This document shows, piece after piece, positions 23,199-33,131 of a stretch of DNA of 64,000 bases; position 1 is the first letter of the stretch, and the number at the start of each line of letters is the position of its first letter. The DNA comes from Microbacterium sp. AG238. GTDB taxonomy: Bacteria > Actinomycetota > Actinomycetes > Actinomycetales > Microbacteriaceae. The position numbers were made by a program, and so were the translations under genes. Under the pieces are notes generated by a model. It did no database searches. It saw nothing but the letters and a program-made list of their open reading frames with translations, and was not told where the DNA came from. The stretch spans positions 1,178,001-1,242,000 of the forward strand of contig NZ_RAQC01000001.1 of the NCBI RefSeq assembly GCF_003610405.1, read 5' to 3'.

Positions 23199-24176
23199 TC
23201 ACCGGTCGAGGCCGCTGACGAACGACACCAGTCGGTCGGCGGCCTCGGCTCGCGCGCGTGCGGCCGAGAGGAAGACGTCGTGCAGCGCCCCGTCGATACG
23301 GGCGATCGTGACGGTCGCGGCGATGCGGGTCGCAGCGCGCGCGATGTCGTCGACGACGAGCACCGAATCGGTCGAGGTCATCGTGTCGTTCCACCGCAGG
23401 GGCGACGTCGAGCGGGCCGAAAGCAGCACGAGCGCGGGGGCGCCGACATCGACCCCGGCTGCGACGCGCGCATGCCCCGCGATGACGGCGGCGAGCCAGG
23501 CGGGATGCGTAGGAAAGCCCTGTTCGGGTCGCCAGCCGTCGGGCGCGTCCGGCAGGCTCCCAACCTGGCGCTGGGCCCGCGTGTAGAACCCGAGATCGAC
23601 CACGGGATGACTTCCGCGCGGATCGAACCGCGCCCGGACCTCGACGAGCGGCGCCACCGCCTGCCTGCCGAGCGGCCCGAGCTGAAGCTCGAGCCACGGG
23701 CTGTTCAGGACTACGGCTGCAGCTCGCCCCGGGTGGCGCGCCGCCCACAGCGTGAGCGTGAGTCCGCCGGTGCTGTGCCCGAGAAGCACGAGCCGCCGGC
23801 CCTGACGTTCGGTGTCCATCGCGGCGAGCGCGGCCTCGATGTCGTCGTCATAGACGTCGAGCGACGTGACGTAGCCGCGGGCCTGACCGGGGCGGATGCT
23901 GCGGCCGTACTTGCGCAGGTCGAGGGCATGGAAGCGCGCACCACGATCGGTGAACACGCGGGCGAGATCGGTCTGGAAGAAGTAGTCGGACCAGCCGTGG
24001 ACGTACAGCACGTCGATGTCACGCCAGGCCCCGAACAGACGGAGACCCGGATGCGGCATCGCGCGCACGAGCGTCGCGACGACCTCGCCCTCGTCGTCCG
24101 AACCGAGCGGAAGCGTCGCCTGCTCGAAACCGGGACCCAGCAGATCGGGGCCCCATGTCACCTCGTCCACCCGCAT
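23199..24176 (-). CDS. Alpha/beta hydrolase (S33-like lysophospholipase type)
   Basis: 325 residues. The oxyanion and early core are VLYVHGWSDYFFQTDLARVF, the nucleophile elbow is GHSTGG (Ser about residue 136), and the downstream His lies in GALHDVFLSA. The layout (HGW...DYF, then ARFHALDLRKYGRS) resembles monoacylglycerol lipase/serine aminopeptidase S33 proteins. It probably hydrolyses an ester or amide in the cytoplasm. The ribosome site GGTGGGG precedes the ATG. It is convergent with the Nramp-like gene, which ends 5 bp away, and is not clearly linked to the ABC genes beyond. Confidence 0.85.
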   Translation of the reverse strand: MRVDEVTWGPDLLGPGFEQATLPLGSDDEGEVVATLVRAMPHPGLRLFGAWRDIDVLYVHGWSDYFFQTDLARVFTDRGARFHALDLRKYGRSIRPGQARGYVTSLDVYDDDIEAALAAMDTERQGRRLVLLGHSTGGLTLTLWAARHPGRAAAVVLNSPWLELQLGPLGRQAVAPLVEVRARFDPRGSHPVVDLGFYTRAQRQVGSLPDAPDGWRPEQGFPTHPAWLAAVIAGHARVAAGVDVGAPALVLLSARSTSPLRWNDTMTSTDSVLVVDDIARAATRIAATVTIARIDGALHDVFLSAARARAEAADRLVSFVSGLDR

Positions 24177-24240
24177 GTCCCCACCCTAGGTCGTGGAGAT
24201 CCGCGGGCGCTGGGTCAGCCGGGCAGCTGGGCGAGCCGGT

Positions 24241-25536
24241 TCAGGCGGCGGAACTCTCCCGCGTCCCCGCGCCGGCGCCGGAACCGCTGCGACGAGCCTC
24301 GCGTTCCTGGGCACGCTGCAGCGCGCGCTTGCGCTGCTCCCGGGCATCCTCTTCGAGCATCGCAGCCCGGTCCTCGTCGCGCGTGAGGTTGTCGCCCGTC
24401 TCGGGGTCGAACACGTGCAACGAATCGGGCGAGAACCATAGCGTCGCCGGGTCGCCGGCACGGATGTTGCTGAGCGAGTCGAGTGCCACGACGAGCTCGG
24501 TCCGCAGCCCTTCGCCGTCGAGATCACGATCGAGCTCGGTGAGCTTCTTGTGCACCGACTCCTCGACCTCGAACGGGATGTAGGCGTACAGCACCTCGCC
24601 GAGCCACTCGGTCATCTCGACGTCGACCTCGGCCCGGACGCCCCCGTCGAGCGGACGGTCGGACGTCTCGGCATCCTCGAACGCGTCGGGACGCACGCCC
24701 ACGATGACGAGCTCGCGGTCTCCGATCGCGCGGCGCAGGCGGTCATCGAGAGGAACGTCGAACATCGGCAGCTTGAGGGTGTCGCCCTCGACCGTGCCGT
24801 GCAGGAAGTTCATCGGCGGCGACCCGATGAAGCCGGCGACGAAGAGGTTCACCGGCTGCTCGTACAGGCCGCGCGGGCTGGCCACCTGCTGCAGCTCGCC
24901 TCGGCGCAGCACCGCGACGCGATCGCCGAGGGTCATGGCCTCGGTCTGATCATGGGTGACGTAGACCGTCGTCGTGCCGAGCGACCGCTGCAGCCGGGCG
25001 ATCTCGGTGCGCATCTGGCCCCGCAGTTTCGCGTCGAGGTTCGACAGCGGCTCGTCGAAGAGGAACGCGCGAGCGTTCCGCACGATCGCGCGCCCCATCG
25101 CGACACGCTGCCGCTGGCCGCCCGAGAGGTTCGCCGGCTTGCGCTCGAGGTGCTCGTCGAGCTCGAGCAGGCTCGAGGCCCGGCGTACGCGCTCGTCGAT
25201 CTCGTTCTCGGGCACATTGCTCGACTTCAGTCGCATCGGGAAGGCGATGTTCTCGTAGACGGTGAGGTGCGGGTACAGCGCGTAGTTCTGGAACACCATC
25301 GCGAGATCGCGGTCCTTCGGCGCCTTGTCGTTCACGACGTCGCCGTCGATGAGCATCTCGCCGCTCGTGATGTCCTCGAGGCCCACGATCATCCGCAGCA
25401 GCGTCGACTTGCCGCATCCGGACGGCCCGACGAGGATAACGAACTCGCCGTCGGCGATGTCGAGGTCGACGCCCTTCACCGCCGTGAAGCCGTCGTCGTA
25501 CGTCTTCACGATGTTCTTCAGCGTGATGGAGGCCAT
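24241..25536 (-). CDS. Sugar ABC transporter ATPase (UgpC/MalK/SugC type)
   Basis: 431 residues. The nucleotide-binding domain has Walker [11 protein letters not shown]-loop Gln in [11 protein letters not shown], the signature LSGGQRQRV, Walker [14 protein letters not shown] and switch His in YVTHDQTEA. The C-terminal regulatory OB-type domain (about 240-370) is typical of MalK. The extra charged tail (about 385-431, rich in Arg, Glu and Ala) is longer than in most homologues. It drives the two permeases encoded upstream. It is last in a four-gene operon with SBP, permease and permease, an order that matches lpqY-sugA-sugB-sugC. Such ATPases can energise several sugar importers in one cell. 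Confidence 0.93.
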   Translation of the reverse strand: MASITLKNIVKTYDDGFTAVKGVDLDIADGEFVILVGPSGCGKSTLLRMIVGLEDITSGEMLIDGDVVNDKAPKDRDLAMVFQNYALYPHLTVYENIAFPMRLKSSNVPENEIDERVRRASSLLELDEHLERKPANLSGGQRQRVAMGRAIVRNARAFLFDEPLSNLDAKLRGQMRTEIARLQRSLGTTTVYVTHDQTEAMTLGDRVAVLRRGELQQVASPRGLYEQPVNLFVAGFIGSPPMNFLHGTVEGDTLKLPMFDVPLDDRLRRAIGDRELVIVGVRPDAFEDAETSDRPLDGGVRAEVDVEMTEWLGEVLYAYIPFEVEESVHKKLTELDRDLDGEGLRTELVVALDSLSNIRAGDPATLWFSPDSLHVFDPETGDNLTRDEDRAAMLEEDAREQRKRALQRAQEREARRSGSGAGAGTRESSAA

Positions 25537-25582
25537 GACGTTCCCTTCGAAGTGAGCGTGGCAACGGCGCGGATGCGGGAGG

Positions 25583-26431
25583 TCATCCCTTCACCGCGCC
25601 CTGCGTGAGGCCGGACACGATCCGGCGCTGGAAGATGACGACGACCACGACGATCGGGATCGTCACGATGATGGCGGCGGCCGAGATCGCGCCCGTGGGC
25701 TGTTCGAACTGCGACGCGCCCGTGAAGAACGACAGAGCCGCGGGCACGGGGCGCGCCGCACTCGTCGAGGTGAGCGAGATGCCGTAGACGAAGTCGTTCC
25801 AGGCGATGAAGAACGCGATGATCGCCGTCGTGAACACGCCGGGAGCCGCCAGCGGCACGACCGTCTTGCGGAACGCCTCGAACGGCGTCGCACCGTCGAC
25901 CTGCGCCGCCTGCTCGAGTTCCCACGGGATCTGGCGGAAGAACGCCGCGAGCGTCCAGATCGCGATCGGCAGCGTCAGCGACAGATACGGGATGATGAGG
26001 CCGAGCCACGTGTCGTAGAGCCCGATCACCCGCCACAGATTGAACAGCGGGGTCACGATCGAGACGATCGGGAAGACCGACACCGCGAGCGCGGTCACGA
26101 GGATGATGCGTTTGCCGCGGAACTCCAGCCGCGCGATCGCGTAGGCGCAGAGCGTCGCGAGCACGACGGCGACGAAGGTCGCGATGAGCGAGATGCCGAC
26201 CGAGTTGCGCAGCGCCGGCAGGAACAGGTCTTGAGCACCGCCGCCGGGGGCGAGGATCTCGGTGTAGTTCTCGAGGGTCCATTCCTGCGGAAGCAGGGTC
26301 CCCGAGAACAGACCCGACGGCGTTTTGAACGACGTCATGAGAATCGAGAACACGGGGAACAGCGACCACACGAGCACGGCGATGATGATCGCTGCCCATC
26401 CGATCCGCTGCGGCCAGGTGAGGGTGCGCAT
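25583..26431 (-). CDS. Sugar ABC transporter permease (MalG/SugB type)
   Basis: 282 residues and six membrane segments. It has the EAA loop [28 protein letters not shown], which docks on the ATPase. It starts at [12 protein letters not shown], an ATG whose first base overlaps the stop of the upstream permease (TGATG). It forms the heterodimeric pore with the gene upstream. Confidence 0.93.
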   Translation of the reverse strand: MRTLTWPQRIGWAAIIIAVLVWSLFPVFSILMTSFKTPSGLFSGTLLPQEWTLENYTEILAPGGGAQDLFLPALRNSVGISLIATFVAVVLATLCAYAIARLEFRGKRIILVTALAVSVFPIVSIVTPLFNLWRVIGLYDTWLGLIIPYLSLTLPIAIWTLAAFFRQIPWELEQAAQVDGATPFEAFRKTVVPLAAPGVFTTAIIAFFIAWNDFVYGISLTSTSAARPVPAALSFFTGASQFEQPTGAISAAAIIVTIPIVVVVVIFQRRIVSGLTQGAVKG

Positions 26432-27366
26432 CAGGAGTCCCGTCCCGTCGCCAGGTCGACTTTGAATCCCTTGATGAAGATCGCCGCGATGATCAGGACG
26501 CTGAGGAACAGCAGCACCGAGATCGCCGACCCGAGACCGATCTCGAGGCGCCCGATCGAGGTGTTGTACGCCAGCAGCGACAGCGCCTCGGTATCGTTCG
26601 CGCCGCCGGTCATGATGTAGATGTTGTCGAAGATGCGGAACGCTTCGAGCGTGCGGAAGAGCACCGCCACCATGATGGCGGCCTTCATGTTCGGCAGGAT
26701 GACGCGACGCATGACCTCCCACCCCGTGGCCCCGTCGACCTTCGCGGCCTCCTCGAGCTCGCCCGGGACCTGTGCGAGGCCCGACAGCAGCAGCAGCGAG
26801 ATGAACGGCGTCGTCTTCCACACCTCCGAGAAGATGATCACGACGAGCGACGTGCCCTGCTCGGCGAACCAGTTGAGTTCGGGATCGAACCCCGGGATCC
26901 AGCTCAGCCAGTTGTTGACGTAGCCGCCCGAGTTGATGTCGAACGCGTAGAACCAGGCGAAAGCCGCGACGACCGTGATGATGCCGTAGGGCACGAGGAT
27001 GGCGGTGCGCGCGAGACCGCGCAGCTTCTTGATCGCCCGGTGCATCACGAGCGCGAGGAGGAAGCCGAGGATGAGCTCGAGCAGCACGGTGACGACCGTG
27101 ATGAAGAGCGTCACCCCCATCGACCGCCAGAACGCGGGGTCGCTGAGGACGACCCGGTAGTTCTCGAACAGGACGAACGACCGCTCGTCGGGGGCCGTGA
27201 GCCGCAGGCTGAACAGCGAGTCGAAGAGCGCTTGGCCGATCGGATACATCGTGACCAGCAGCATGATGACGAATGCCGGACCAGCCAGCATCCAGCCCAG
27301 TCGTCCCTCGGCGCGCGCTCGCGCGGAGCGGCGGGGCCGCGGCACCGGGGCCTCGCGCGTGCTCAC
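26431..27366 (-). CDS. Sugar ABC transporter permease (MalF/SugA type)
   Basis: 311 residues starting at GTG (MSTREAPV), the start overlapping the SBP stop as GTGA. Six membrane helices are present with the EAA loop ELEEAAKVDGATGWEVMRRVILPNMKA. There is a basic Arg/Pro-rich N-terminus but no large periplasmic P2 loop, as in SugA-like permeases. The tight overlaps with the genes on both sides show a single translationally coupled operon. Confidence 0.93.
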   Translation of the reverse strand: MSTREAPVPRPRRSARARAEGRLGWMLAGPAFVIMLLVTMYPIGQALFDSLFSLRLTAPDERSFVLFENYRVVLSDPAFWRSMGVTLFITVVTVLLELILGFLLALVMHRAIKKLRGLARTAILVPYGIITVVAAFAWFYAFDINSGGYVNNWLSWIPGFDPELNWFAEQGTSLVVIIFSEVWKTTPFISLLLLSGLAQVPGELEEAAKVDGATGWEVMRRVILPNMKAAIMVAVLFRTLEAFRIFDNIYIMTGGANDTEALSLLAYNTSIGRLEIGLGSAISVLLFLSVLIIAAIFIKGFKVDLATGRDS

Positions 27367-28625
27367 AGCAGACGCTCCCCTCGCAGAACGGCGAGGATGA
27401 ACTCGCTCGACGTTCGCGGGGTCGTCTCGGGGTCGACGGCGGCCGGCGGATGCCAGGTGCGCTGGAGCCCGATGGAGATCTCGTTGTAGTACGGCGTCTG
27501 CGGTCTCGGCACGCCCAGGTCGAGCGATTCGCGGATGGTGTCGGCCATCGGGAACTCCTCCTGCACGCGAGGATCGTCGTAGGCGGCGGCGTTGGACGGC
27601 GGGTTGCCGTCCGTGACGAAGTACTCCGACTGGTTCTCGGGCTGGACGATGCACTCGACGGCCTGCCAGGCGAGGTCGGGGTTCTTGCTGAAGGCGCCGA
27701 CGCCGAGGTTGATGCCGCCCACGGGAGGTGCAGCCGGCGTGTCGGCATCGACGCGCGGGTACACCGCCCAACCCAGGTCATCGGCGATGGCGGGGTCGGC
27801 GCCGGTCATCGCCGGCCAGACGAACGGCCAGTTGACCATGAACGACCCCTGCTCACCCTGGAACAGGTTCATGTTCGCGTTCTCGTCGGCGGTCGGGAGC
27901 CCTGAGCCGCCGAGCCCCTCGGCTCCGATGCGGTGGATGATGTCCGCGGCGGCGCGGCCGGCGTCGCTGTCGAGCCCCAGCTCGAGCTCGTCGGCCGGGG
28001 CCTCGGGGTTCTTCAGGATCTCGCCGCCGGCCGACGCGACGAGAGCGTTGATCCACACGGTGAGCGACTCGGCCAGCGCGCCCTGAACACCCAGCCGCAG
28101 ATCCTGCTCCTCGGCGACGGCGATGATGTCGTCCCACGTGACCGGCTGCGACATGTCGAGACCGGCCGCGTCGACCACCGACTGCCGATACCAGAGCAGC
28201 TGCGTGTTGGCCCAGAACGGAACGGTCACCAGCTCGCCACCCCAGCTCGCGGAGTCGATGGCTCCCTGGACGATGCCGTCGGTGTTCTGGAGCTCCTCGG
28301 GAACGTCGTCGAGGAACCCAGGCTCGGCGAGCTCCGGGATGAACGGCGGATCGAGGCTCATGATGTCGAGCGAGGCGTCGCCCGCAGCGAGGCGGCGAGC
28401 CAGCTGCTCACGCTGCGACGCGGCGTCGCGCGGCAGCAGCGACGTCTCGATGCGATAGGCACCTTCCGCGGCATCCGTGCAGGCTGCGGCGATGCGCGCC
28501 TGCCCACCGTCGTCGGGGTTGATGTACCAGGTGAGCGTGGGCACACCATCATCGGGGGCGCAGGCGCCGAGCGTCGCAGCGAGTGCGACCACCGATGCGG
28601 CTGCCAGGACCCGGGTCGTGCGCAT
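27363..28625 (-). CDS. Substrate-binding lipoprotein, LpqY/trehalose-type
   Basis: 420 residues. The lipoprotein signal ends LAATLGAC, with Cys about residue 22. The body matches cluster D/type II sugar-binding proteins, and several stretches resemble mycobacterial LpqY: the LLPRDAASQREQLARRLAAGD region, SLDIMSLDPPF, NTQLLWYR and VNWPFVWPAM. LpqY captures trehalose released during mycolate metabolism; here a trehalose or related disaccharide ligand is plausible but not proven. The start ATG (MRTTRVLA) has GAGGAGG 7 bp before it. It is first gene of the ABC operon. Confidence 0.9.
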   Translation of the reverse strand: MRTTRVLAAASVVALAATLGACAPDDGVPTLTWYINPDDGGQARIAAACTDAAEGAYRIETSLLPRDAASQREQLARRLAAGDASLDIMSLDPPFIPELAEPGFLDDVPEELQNTDGIVQGAIDSASWGGELVTVPFWANTQLLWYRQSVVDAAGLDMSQPVTWDDIIAVAEEQDLRLGVQGALAESLTVWINALVASAGGEILKNPEAPADELELGLDSDAGRAAADIIHRIGAEGLGGSGLPTADENANMNLFQGEQGSFMVNWPFVWPAMTGADPAIADDLGWAVYPRVDADTPAAPPVGGINLGVGAFSKNPDLAWQAVECIVQPENQSEYFVTDGNPPSNAAAYDDPRVQEEFPMADTIRESLDLGVPRPQTPYYNEISIGLQRTWHPPAAVDPETTPRTSSEFILAVLRGERLL

Positions 28626-28766
28626 CGGGCCTCCTCGTTCCGTATCGTCGCGTCCCGGCGCGCTCACGGCACCGGGCGTTCCCCCATCATGGCGTCGGAG
28701 GAACGCTGCGACCACGGGTTGCCCAACCCGATGCGCTGTAGTACATCGGGCGGTCCGGCCAAGCGA

Positions 28767-29132
28767 TCAGGCCTCGGCTACCGGGCTCTCGATCTCGGCT
28801 GGATCGTCGCCGTCGAAGGCACGCGACTTCGTCTCGAGGAAGGCGCAGAGCGTCGAGACCATCGCGAGCTCGGTCGACAGGGCGAGGGCGCCGCCCGCGC
28901 CGAGGCGCAGCTCGGTCTCGCGCGCCTCGAACGTGATGCGCCACGTGTTGCCGCCGGGAACGTCGGGTTCGATGTAGGTGACGGTCTGCGCGTTCATCAT
29001 GTTGATCGCGACGAGTCCGGTGTCACGACCGAGGCTGCCGTCCTGCGGGATCACCTTCACAGCGAGCGAGTACCCGAACCGCTGGAACTCCTCGATCCAC
29101 GCGTCGAGAGTCTGCTTGCTCCGAAAAGTCAT
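28767..29132 (-). CDS. Conserved hypothetical protein after ferredoxin reductase
   Basis: 121 residues from ATG (MTFRSKQTLDAW), with AGGACAGGG before it. It is soluble and alpha/beta, with a beta-rich centre (LAVKVIPQD, VAINMMNAQTVTYIE) and an acidic C-terminus. No known family is recognised. It begins 11 bp after the fprA-like stop, so it is in that operon. Confidence 0.6.
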   Translation of the reverse strand: MTFRSKQTLDAWIEEFQRFGYSLAVKVIPQDGSLGRDTGLVAINMMNAQTVTYIEPDVPGGNTWRITFEARETELRLGAGGALALSTELAMVSTLCAFLETKSRAFDGDDPAEIESPVAEA

Positions 29133-29142
29133 CGCCCTGTCC

Positions 29143-30516
29143 TCACTCGCCACGCGAGATGGAGACCATCTCGTCGCGATCGACGACCTTCACCCGCGCG
29201 CGCTCGGCGGGCGCCCCGAGCGCGATCTCGTGCTCGTCGAGCCGGTGCCAGCCGTCGAGGTCTGTCCACGCCACACCGCGCTCGGTCAGCAGGTCGAGCA
29301 CCCCCTGTTCGGACGGATCGGCCGGCTGCCACCATGAGCCCTGGTCGTTGATGACGTGGCGGACGGTCTCCATGGCGTCGGACTTCGTATGACCGATGAG
29401 TCCCACGGGCCCGCGCTTGATCCAACCCGTGGCGTAGACGCCGGGCACGCGCTCGTTCGAGTCCTCGTGGAGCACCTGTCCCTCGTGGTTCGGGATGACG
29501 CCGTGCGTGGCGTCGAAGGGTACGCCCGGCAGCGGCGAACCGAAGTAGCCCACCGCGCGGTAGAGGCCCTGGAGCGCGACCTCGCGCAGCTCACCGGTGC
29601 CTTCGACCCCGCCCTGCCCGTCGGGGCGTGTCCGCTCGTAGACGAGGGCGGCCACGCGGCCGGCGGCATCCTTCTTGACCTCGACGGGCTTGGCGTAGAA
29701 GTGCAGGTGCAGGCGGCGCGAGGCCTCTCCCCCGGTGCCGTTGACGCTCGGGCGCTGCCGCCACGACTGCAGCACCCGGTCGATGACCATCACCTGCTTG
29801 TTCGATGCGATCGCCGCCTTCGACGCCTCGTCGTAGTCGAAGTCCTCGTCGTAGACGACGAGGTCGACGTCGCGCAGGTCGCCGAGCTCACGCAGCTCGA
29901 GCGGGGTGAACTTCACCTGGGCGGGTCCGCGGCGTCCGAAGATGTGGACGTCGGTCACGGCCGACGAACGGAGCCCCTGATAGACGTTGGCGGGAATCTC
30001 GGTGACGAGGAGGTCGTCGGCGTGCTTGGCGAGCACGCGAGCGACGTCGAGCGCGACGTTGCCGTTGCCGATGACGCCGACGGAGGCGGCATCCAACGGC
30101 CACTCGCGCGGGAAGTCGGGGTGGCCGTCGTACCAGCTGACGAAGTCGGCGGCGCCGTATGAGCCGTCGGCGTCGATGCCGGGGATGTCGAGCGCGGCGT
30201 CGCGGACGGCCCCGGTGGCGAAGATGACCGCGTTGTAGTGGTGCTTGAGGTCGTCGAGCGTGATGTCCTCGCCGAAGCGCACGTTGCCGAACAGACGGAT
30301 GTCGCCGCTGTCGATCACGTCGCGGAGTGCGTTGATGATGCCCTTGATGCGCGGGTGGTCGGGCGCCACGCCGTAACGGACGAGCCCGTAGGGCGCAGGC
30401 AGGTGGTCGAACAGGTCGATCGAGACGTCGAACTTGCGCTCGGCCTTCAGCAGCAGATCCGCGGCGTAGATGCCGGCGGGCCCGGCTCCGACGATGGCCA
30501 GCCTCAGCTTGGTCAT
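29143..30516 (-). CDS. FAD-dependent ferredoxin/flavodoxin-NADP+ reductase (FprA type)
   Basis: 457 residues. The FAD Rossmann loop GAGPAGIYAADLLL is at the N-terminus, followed by VRYGVAPDHPRIKGI (adrenodoxin-reductase signature), the NADP-binding loop GNGNVALDVARVL and, near the end, YATGWIKRGPVGLIGHTKSDA. These mark the adrenodoxin-reductase-like FprA family, which moves electrons from NADPH to ferredoxins. It is first in a run with the hypothetical gene. The ATG is preceded by the site GGAACA. Confidence 0.93.
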   Translation of the reverse strand: MTKLRLAIVGAGPAGIYAADLLLKAERKFDVSIDLFDHLPAPYGLVRYGVAPDHPRIKGIINALRDVIDSGDIRLFGNVRFGEDITLDDLKHHYNAVIFATGAVRDAALDIPGIDADGSYGAADFVSWYDGHPDFPREWPLDAASVGVIGNGNVALDVARVLAKHADDLLVTEIPANVYQGLRSSAVTDVHIFGRRGPAQVKFTPLELRELGDLRDVDLVVYDEDFDYDEASKAAIASNKQVMVIDRVLQSWRQRPSVNGTGGEASRRLHLHFYAKPVEVKKDAAGRVAALVYERTRPDGQGGVEGTGELREVALQGLYRAVGYFGSPLPGVPFDATHGVIPNHEGQVLHEDSNERVPGVYATGWIKRGPVGLIGHTKSDAMETVRHVINDQGSWWQPADPSEQGVLDLLTERGVAWTDLDGWHRLDEHEIALGAPAERARVKVVDRDEMVSISRGE

Positions 30517-30569
30517 GGATGTTCCTCGTTCCTGGTCGCACCCGGGCGCGGGCGCAGCGGGGGTCTGTG

Positions 30570-31625
30570 TCAGCTGGCGCGGTCGACGACGACCTCGGCG
30601 AACCGGGTCAGTGCGTCGCGCACGGCGCCGGAGGGCAGCGGCGCGAGAGCCGCGACGGCGTCATCGGCCCATTTCTCGGCGAGCCGCCGTGTCTGCGCCG
30701 TCACATCGTGGTCGCGCAGACGGGCGAGCGGCTCGTCGAGGATCGCGGGATCCGCACCCTCTGCGATCTCGGTGACACCGCGGTCGATCGTGGCGGCGAG
30801 CTCGCGGGAGGCGTCGTCGCCGGCGCGGGTCAGCAGCAGATAGGGCATCGTCGGCACCCCGGCGCGCAGGTCGGTTCCCGGTACCTTGCCGGTCGCCTCG
30901 GGGTCGGCCGAGAGGTCGATGACGTCATCGAGCAATTGGAAGGCGACGCCGGCCTTCTCGCCGAACGCGAGCAGCGGCTCGGCGAGCTCTTCGGGTCCGC
31001 CCGAGAAGAGCACGCCCACCTGGGCCGCAGCGGCGATGAGCGAGCCGGTCTTGTCGGCGAGCACCTGGATGTAGAACTCGACAGGGTCGTCGTCGGGCTG
31101 TGCGCCGATGGTCTCGTGCATCTGTCCGAGCACCAGACGCTCGAAGGTATCGGCCTGCACGCGGATCGCTCGCTCGCCGATGCGCGCCATCAGCTGGCTC
31201 GCCCGCGAGAAGAGGAGGTCACCGGTGAGGATCGCGACGTTGTTCCCCCACACCTCGTGCGCACTGGGGACGCCGCGCCGCTTGTCGGCACCGTCCATGA
31301 CGTCGTCGTGGTAGAGCGAACCGAGGTGCGTCAGCTCGAGCGCGGCGGCGCCGGCGATGACGTCCTCGGTCGCACCGTTGCCGAGCTGAGCGGTCAGCAG
31401 CGCCAGCATGGGCCGCAGCCGCTTGCCGCCGGCTTCGTACAGGTAGCGCGTCTTGGCGTCGACCAGCGCGTCGCTGACGGTGAGCTCATCGCCGAGGCGT
31501 GTCTCGACGCGCTCGAGCCCGGCTTCCACGGTCGCGAGCAGCTTGCGGGTGCGGGGTCCGGCGAAGATGCGCTCGGTCATCCCGAGGTGCTTCGCCAGCC
31601 GCGGCGCGGATGGGCTCGATGTCAC
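30570..31625 (-). CDS. Polyprenyl diphosphate synthase (menaquinone side chain)
   Basis: 351 residues. The first Asp-rich motif is HDDVMDGADKRRG and the second is QLLDDVIDLSADPEATGK; KRLRP binds the pyrophosphate. This is a long-chain trans-prenyltransferase, of the octa- to deca-prenyl class by general sequence. The product feeds MenA. It lies directly downstream of menG on the same strand with a 48-bp gap. The start is GTG with TGGAG upstream; a second possible start is the Met at residue 16. Confidence 0.92.
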   Translation of the reverse strand: MTSSPSAPRLAKHLGMTERIFAGPRTRKLLATVEAGLERVETRLGDELTVSDALVDAKTRYLYEAGGKRLRPMLALLTAQLGNGATEDVIAGAAALELTHLGSLYHDDVMDGADKRRGVPSAHEVWGNNVAILTGDLLFSRASQLMARIGERAIRVQADTFERLVLGQMHETIGAQPDDDPVEFYIQVLADKTGSLIAAAAQVGVLFSGGPEELAEPLLAFGEKAGVAFQLLDDVIDLSADPEATGKVPGTDLRAGVPTMPYLLLTRAGDDASRELAATIDRGVTEIAEGADPAILDEPLARLRDHDVTAQTRRLAEKWADDAVAALAPLPSGAVRDALTRFAEVVVDRAS

Positions 31626-31673
31626 GGCTCCAGCCTACCGGCCGGGCGACGACGCCGATCCGCGCCGGCCGGT

Positions 31674-32411
31674 TCAGACGGCGGGCTTGACAGCGCGGTG
31701 CAGCGCGACGATGCCGAACGACAGATCGCGGTGCGCGACCTCGTCCCAGCCGGCCTCGCGGATCCATCCGGCGAGGGTGCGCTGGTCGGGCCAGTCGCGG
31801 ATCGACTCGTTGAGGTAGTCGTACGCCTCGGCGTTGGAGCTCACCAGGCGCGCCACCCGAGGCAGGACCCGGTCGCTGTAGAACCGGTAGAGCCCGGCGA
31901 AGGCGCGGGACGGCGGCTGCGAGAACTCGCTGATGAGCAGGCGGCCACCGGGCTTGGTGACGCGCAGCATCTCGGCGAGCGCCTTCTTCGGCTCGTTGAC
32001 GTTGCGGAGGCCGAACGAGATGGTGACGACGTCGAACTCGGCATCCTCGAAGGGCAGGTTCGTGGCATCCGCTTCGACGAACGACAGATTCGGGATGCCG
32101 CCGCCCGGCGCCTGCGCACCGTACCGGCGGACGCCCTCGGCGATCATGCCCGGTGAGAAGTCTGCAGCAACGACCTCGGCGCCGCTGCGGGCGAGCGAGA
32201 CCGAGCTCGCTCCCGTTCCTGCGGCGAGGTCGAGGATGCGCTCCCCCGGCTTCGGGTCGATCGCGCGCGTGGCCGCGATGCGCCAGAGGCGGTCCTGGCC
32301 GAGGCTGAGGACGTCGTTGGTGCGGTCGTAGGCGCCGGCCACCTGGTCGAACATGCCGCTCACGCGCGACGGATCCTTGCCGAGGTCGGCGCGGTTGGGC
32401 TCGCTGGTCAC
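31674..32411 (-). CDS. menG: Demethylmenaquinone methyltransferase
   Basis: 245 residues. The SAM-binding motif is [16 protein letters not shown], with [23 protein letters not shown] (UbiE/COQ5 signature) in the second half. It methylates demethylmenaquinone to menaquinone, the last step of the pathway. The N-terminal [20 protein letters not shown] is also family-typical. The start is GTG. It is coupled in position with the polyprenyl synthase. Confidence 0.95.
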   Translation of the reverse strand: MTSEPNRADLGKDPSRVSGMFDQVAGAYDRTNDVLSLGQDRLWRIAATRAIDPKPGERILDLAAGTGASSVSLARSGAEVVAADFSPGMIAEGVRRYGAQAPGGGIPNLSFVEADATNLPFEDAEFDVVTISFGLRNVNEPKKALAEMLRVTKPGGRLLISEFSQPPSRAFAGLYRFYSDRVLPRVARLVSSNAEAYDYLNESIRDWPDQRTLAGWIREAGWDEVAHRDLSFGIVALHRAVKPAV

Positions 32412-32455
32412 GGTTCGAGTCTAGGTGCGGCGGTGCCCCGCGAGCCCCGCTCCGC

Positions 32456-32510
32456 GAGGTCCCACTTCGGCCGGGTATGAGCCGGTGTTTCCCGGCCGAA
32501 GTGGGACCTC
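32456..32510. repeat. Dispersed hairpin element, copy B
   Basis: Arms 32456-32475 and 32491-32510, 15-nt loop. The stem extends 3 bp further outward (CGC/GCG) to 23 bp. The central pair differs from copies A and C: TTCGGCC pairs with GGCCGAA instead of TTGGGCC with GGCCCAA, a compensatory change. It lies between menG and the 3' end of the DUF402 gene. Confidence 0.8.
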
Positions 32511-32512
32511 GC

Positions 32513-32573
32513 GGGGGTGAGACGGGGGTGAGACGGGGGTGAGACGGGGGTGAGACGGGGGTGAGACGGGGGT
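32513..32573. repeat. Tandem 11-mer GGGGGTGAGAC, 5 copies
   Basis: Five perfect copies (32513-32567) plus a partial sixth that runs into the DUF402 stop codon (32573-32575). It starts 3 bp after hairpin copy B. Confidence 0.9.
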
Positions 32574-33106
32574 CAGGGGGCGGGGAGGGAGGCCAGGATG
32601 CCGAGCCAGTGGGCGGCGGTGGCTTCGTCGAAGGGCGGACGGTGCGCGGTGACGGCGGCCTCGAGATCGACCGCGAGGGCCTCGAGGTCGGCGACGATCT
32701 CGAGCGGGTAGCCGTAGGCGACACGGTGCTCGTCCCACTCGTCGCGGTCGTCGATCCAGATGCCGCGGGTGGCGGAGTCGACGACATCCAGGTCCATGTC
32801 GATCGCGGTGGGCTCGCCGCCCTCGTCCCACCGGGCGTCCCAGGCGATGTCGATGTAGACGCGGGTCGGATGCGGCGGGGCGTTCATCGTGAGGACCCAT
32901 TCACCGACGGGCGGAAGGAGCATGACACCGGGATGCGTCGCGACGAAGTCGCGCCCGGGCCGGCTGCTGCGGTCGCCCGGACGCTGGCCGAACCAGTCGC
33001 CGTGCTCGTCGCTGCCGAGGTACGTGCAGGCGTGCACCCAGTGGGTTCCGCCGTTCCACTTGCGCCAGCGGAAGGTCACCGGAGTTCCCGGCTCGGGGCG
33101 GAGCAT
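32573..33106 (-). CDS. DUF402 domain protein
   Basis: 177 residues. The DUF402 core contains the HWVHACTYLGSDEHGDW stretch, MLLPPVGEW and VYIDIAWDARWDE. DUF402 proteins (FomD-like nucleotidyl hydrolases or CYTH-like helpers) cleave phosphate-ester or nucleotide substrates in studied cases; the substrate here is unknown. The acidic DMDLDVVDS and DDRDEWDEHR segments could bind metal. I take the second of two adjacent starts (ATG after GTG). It is divergent from menF, 25 bp away. Confidence 0.82.
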   Translation of the reverse strand: MLRPEPGTPVTFRWRKWNGGTHWVHACTYLGSDEHGDWFGQRPGDRSSRPGRDFVATHPGVMLLPPVGEWVLTMNAPPHPTRVYIDIAWDARWDEGGEPTAIDMDLDVVDSATRGIWIDDRDEWDEHRVAYGYPLEIVADLEALAVDLEAAVTAHRPPFDEATAAHWLGILASLPAP

Positions 33107-33131
33107 CACGCGCCGAGTCTAGGCTGGTCGG

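Noticed and set aside
32513..32573. CRISPR-like array
   Set aside because: The units are directly contiguous 11-mers without spacers, and no cas genes are present. The same holds for the 7-mers at 62974 and the 8-mers at 1096.
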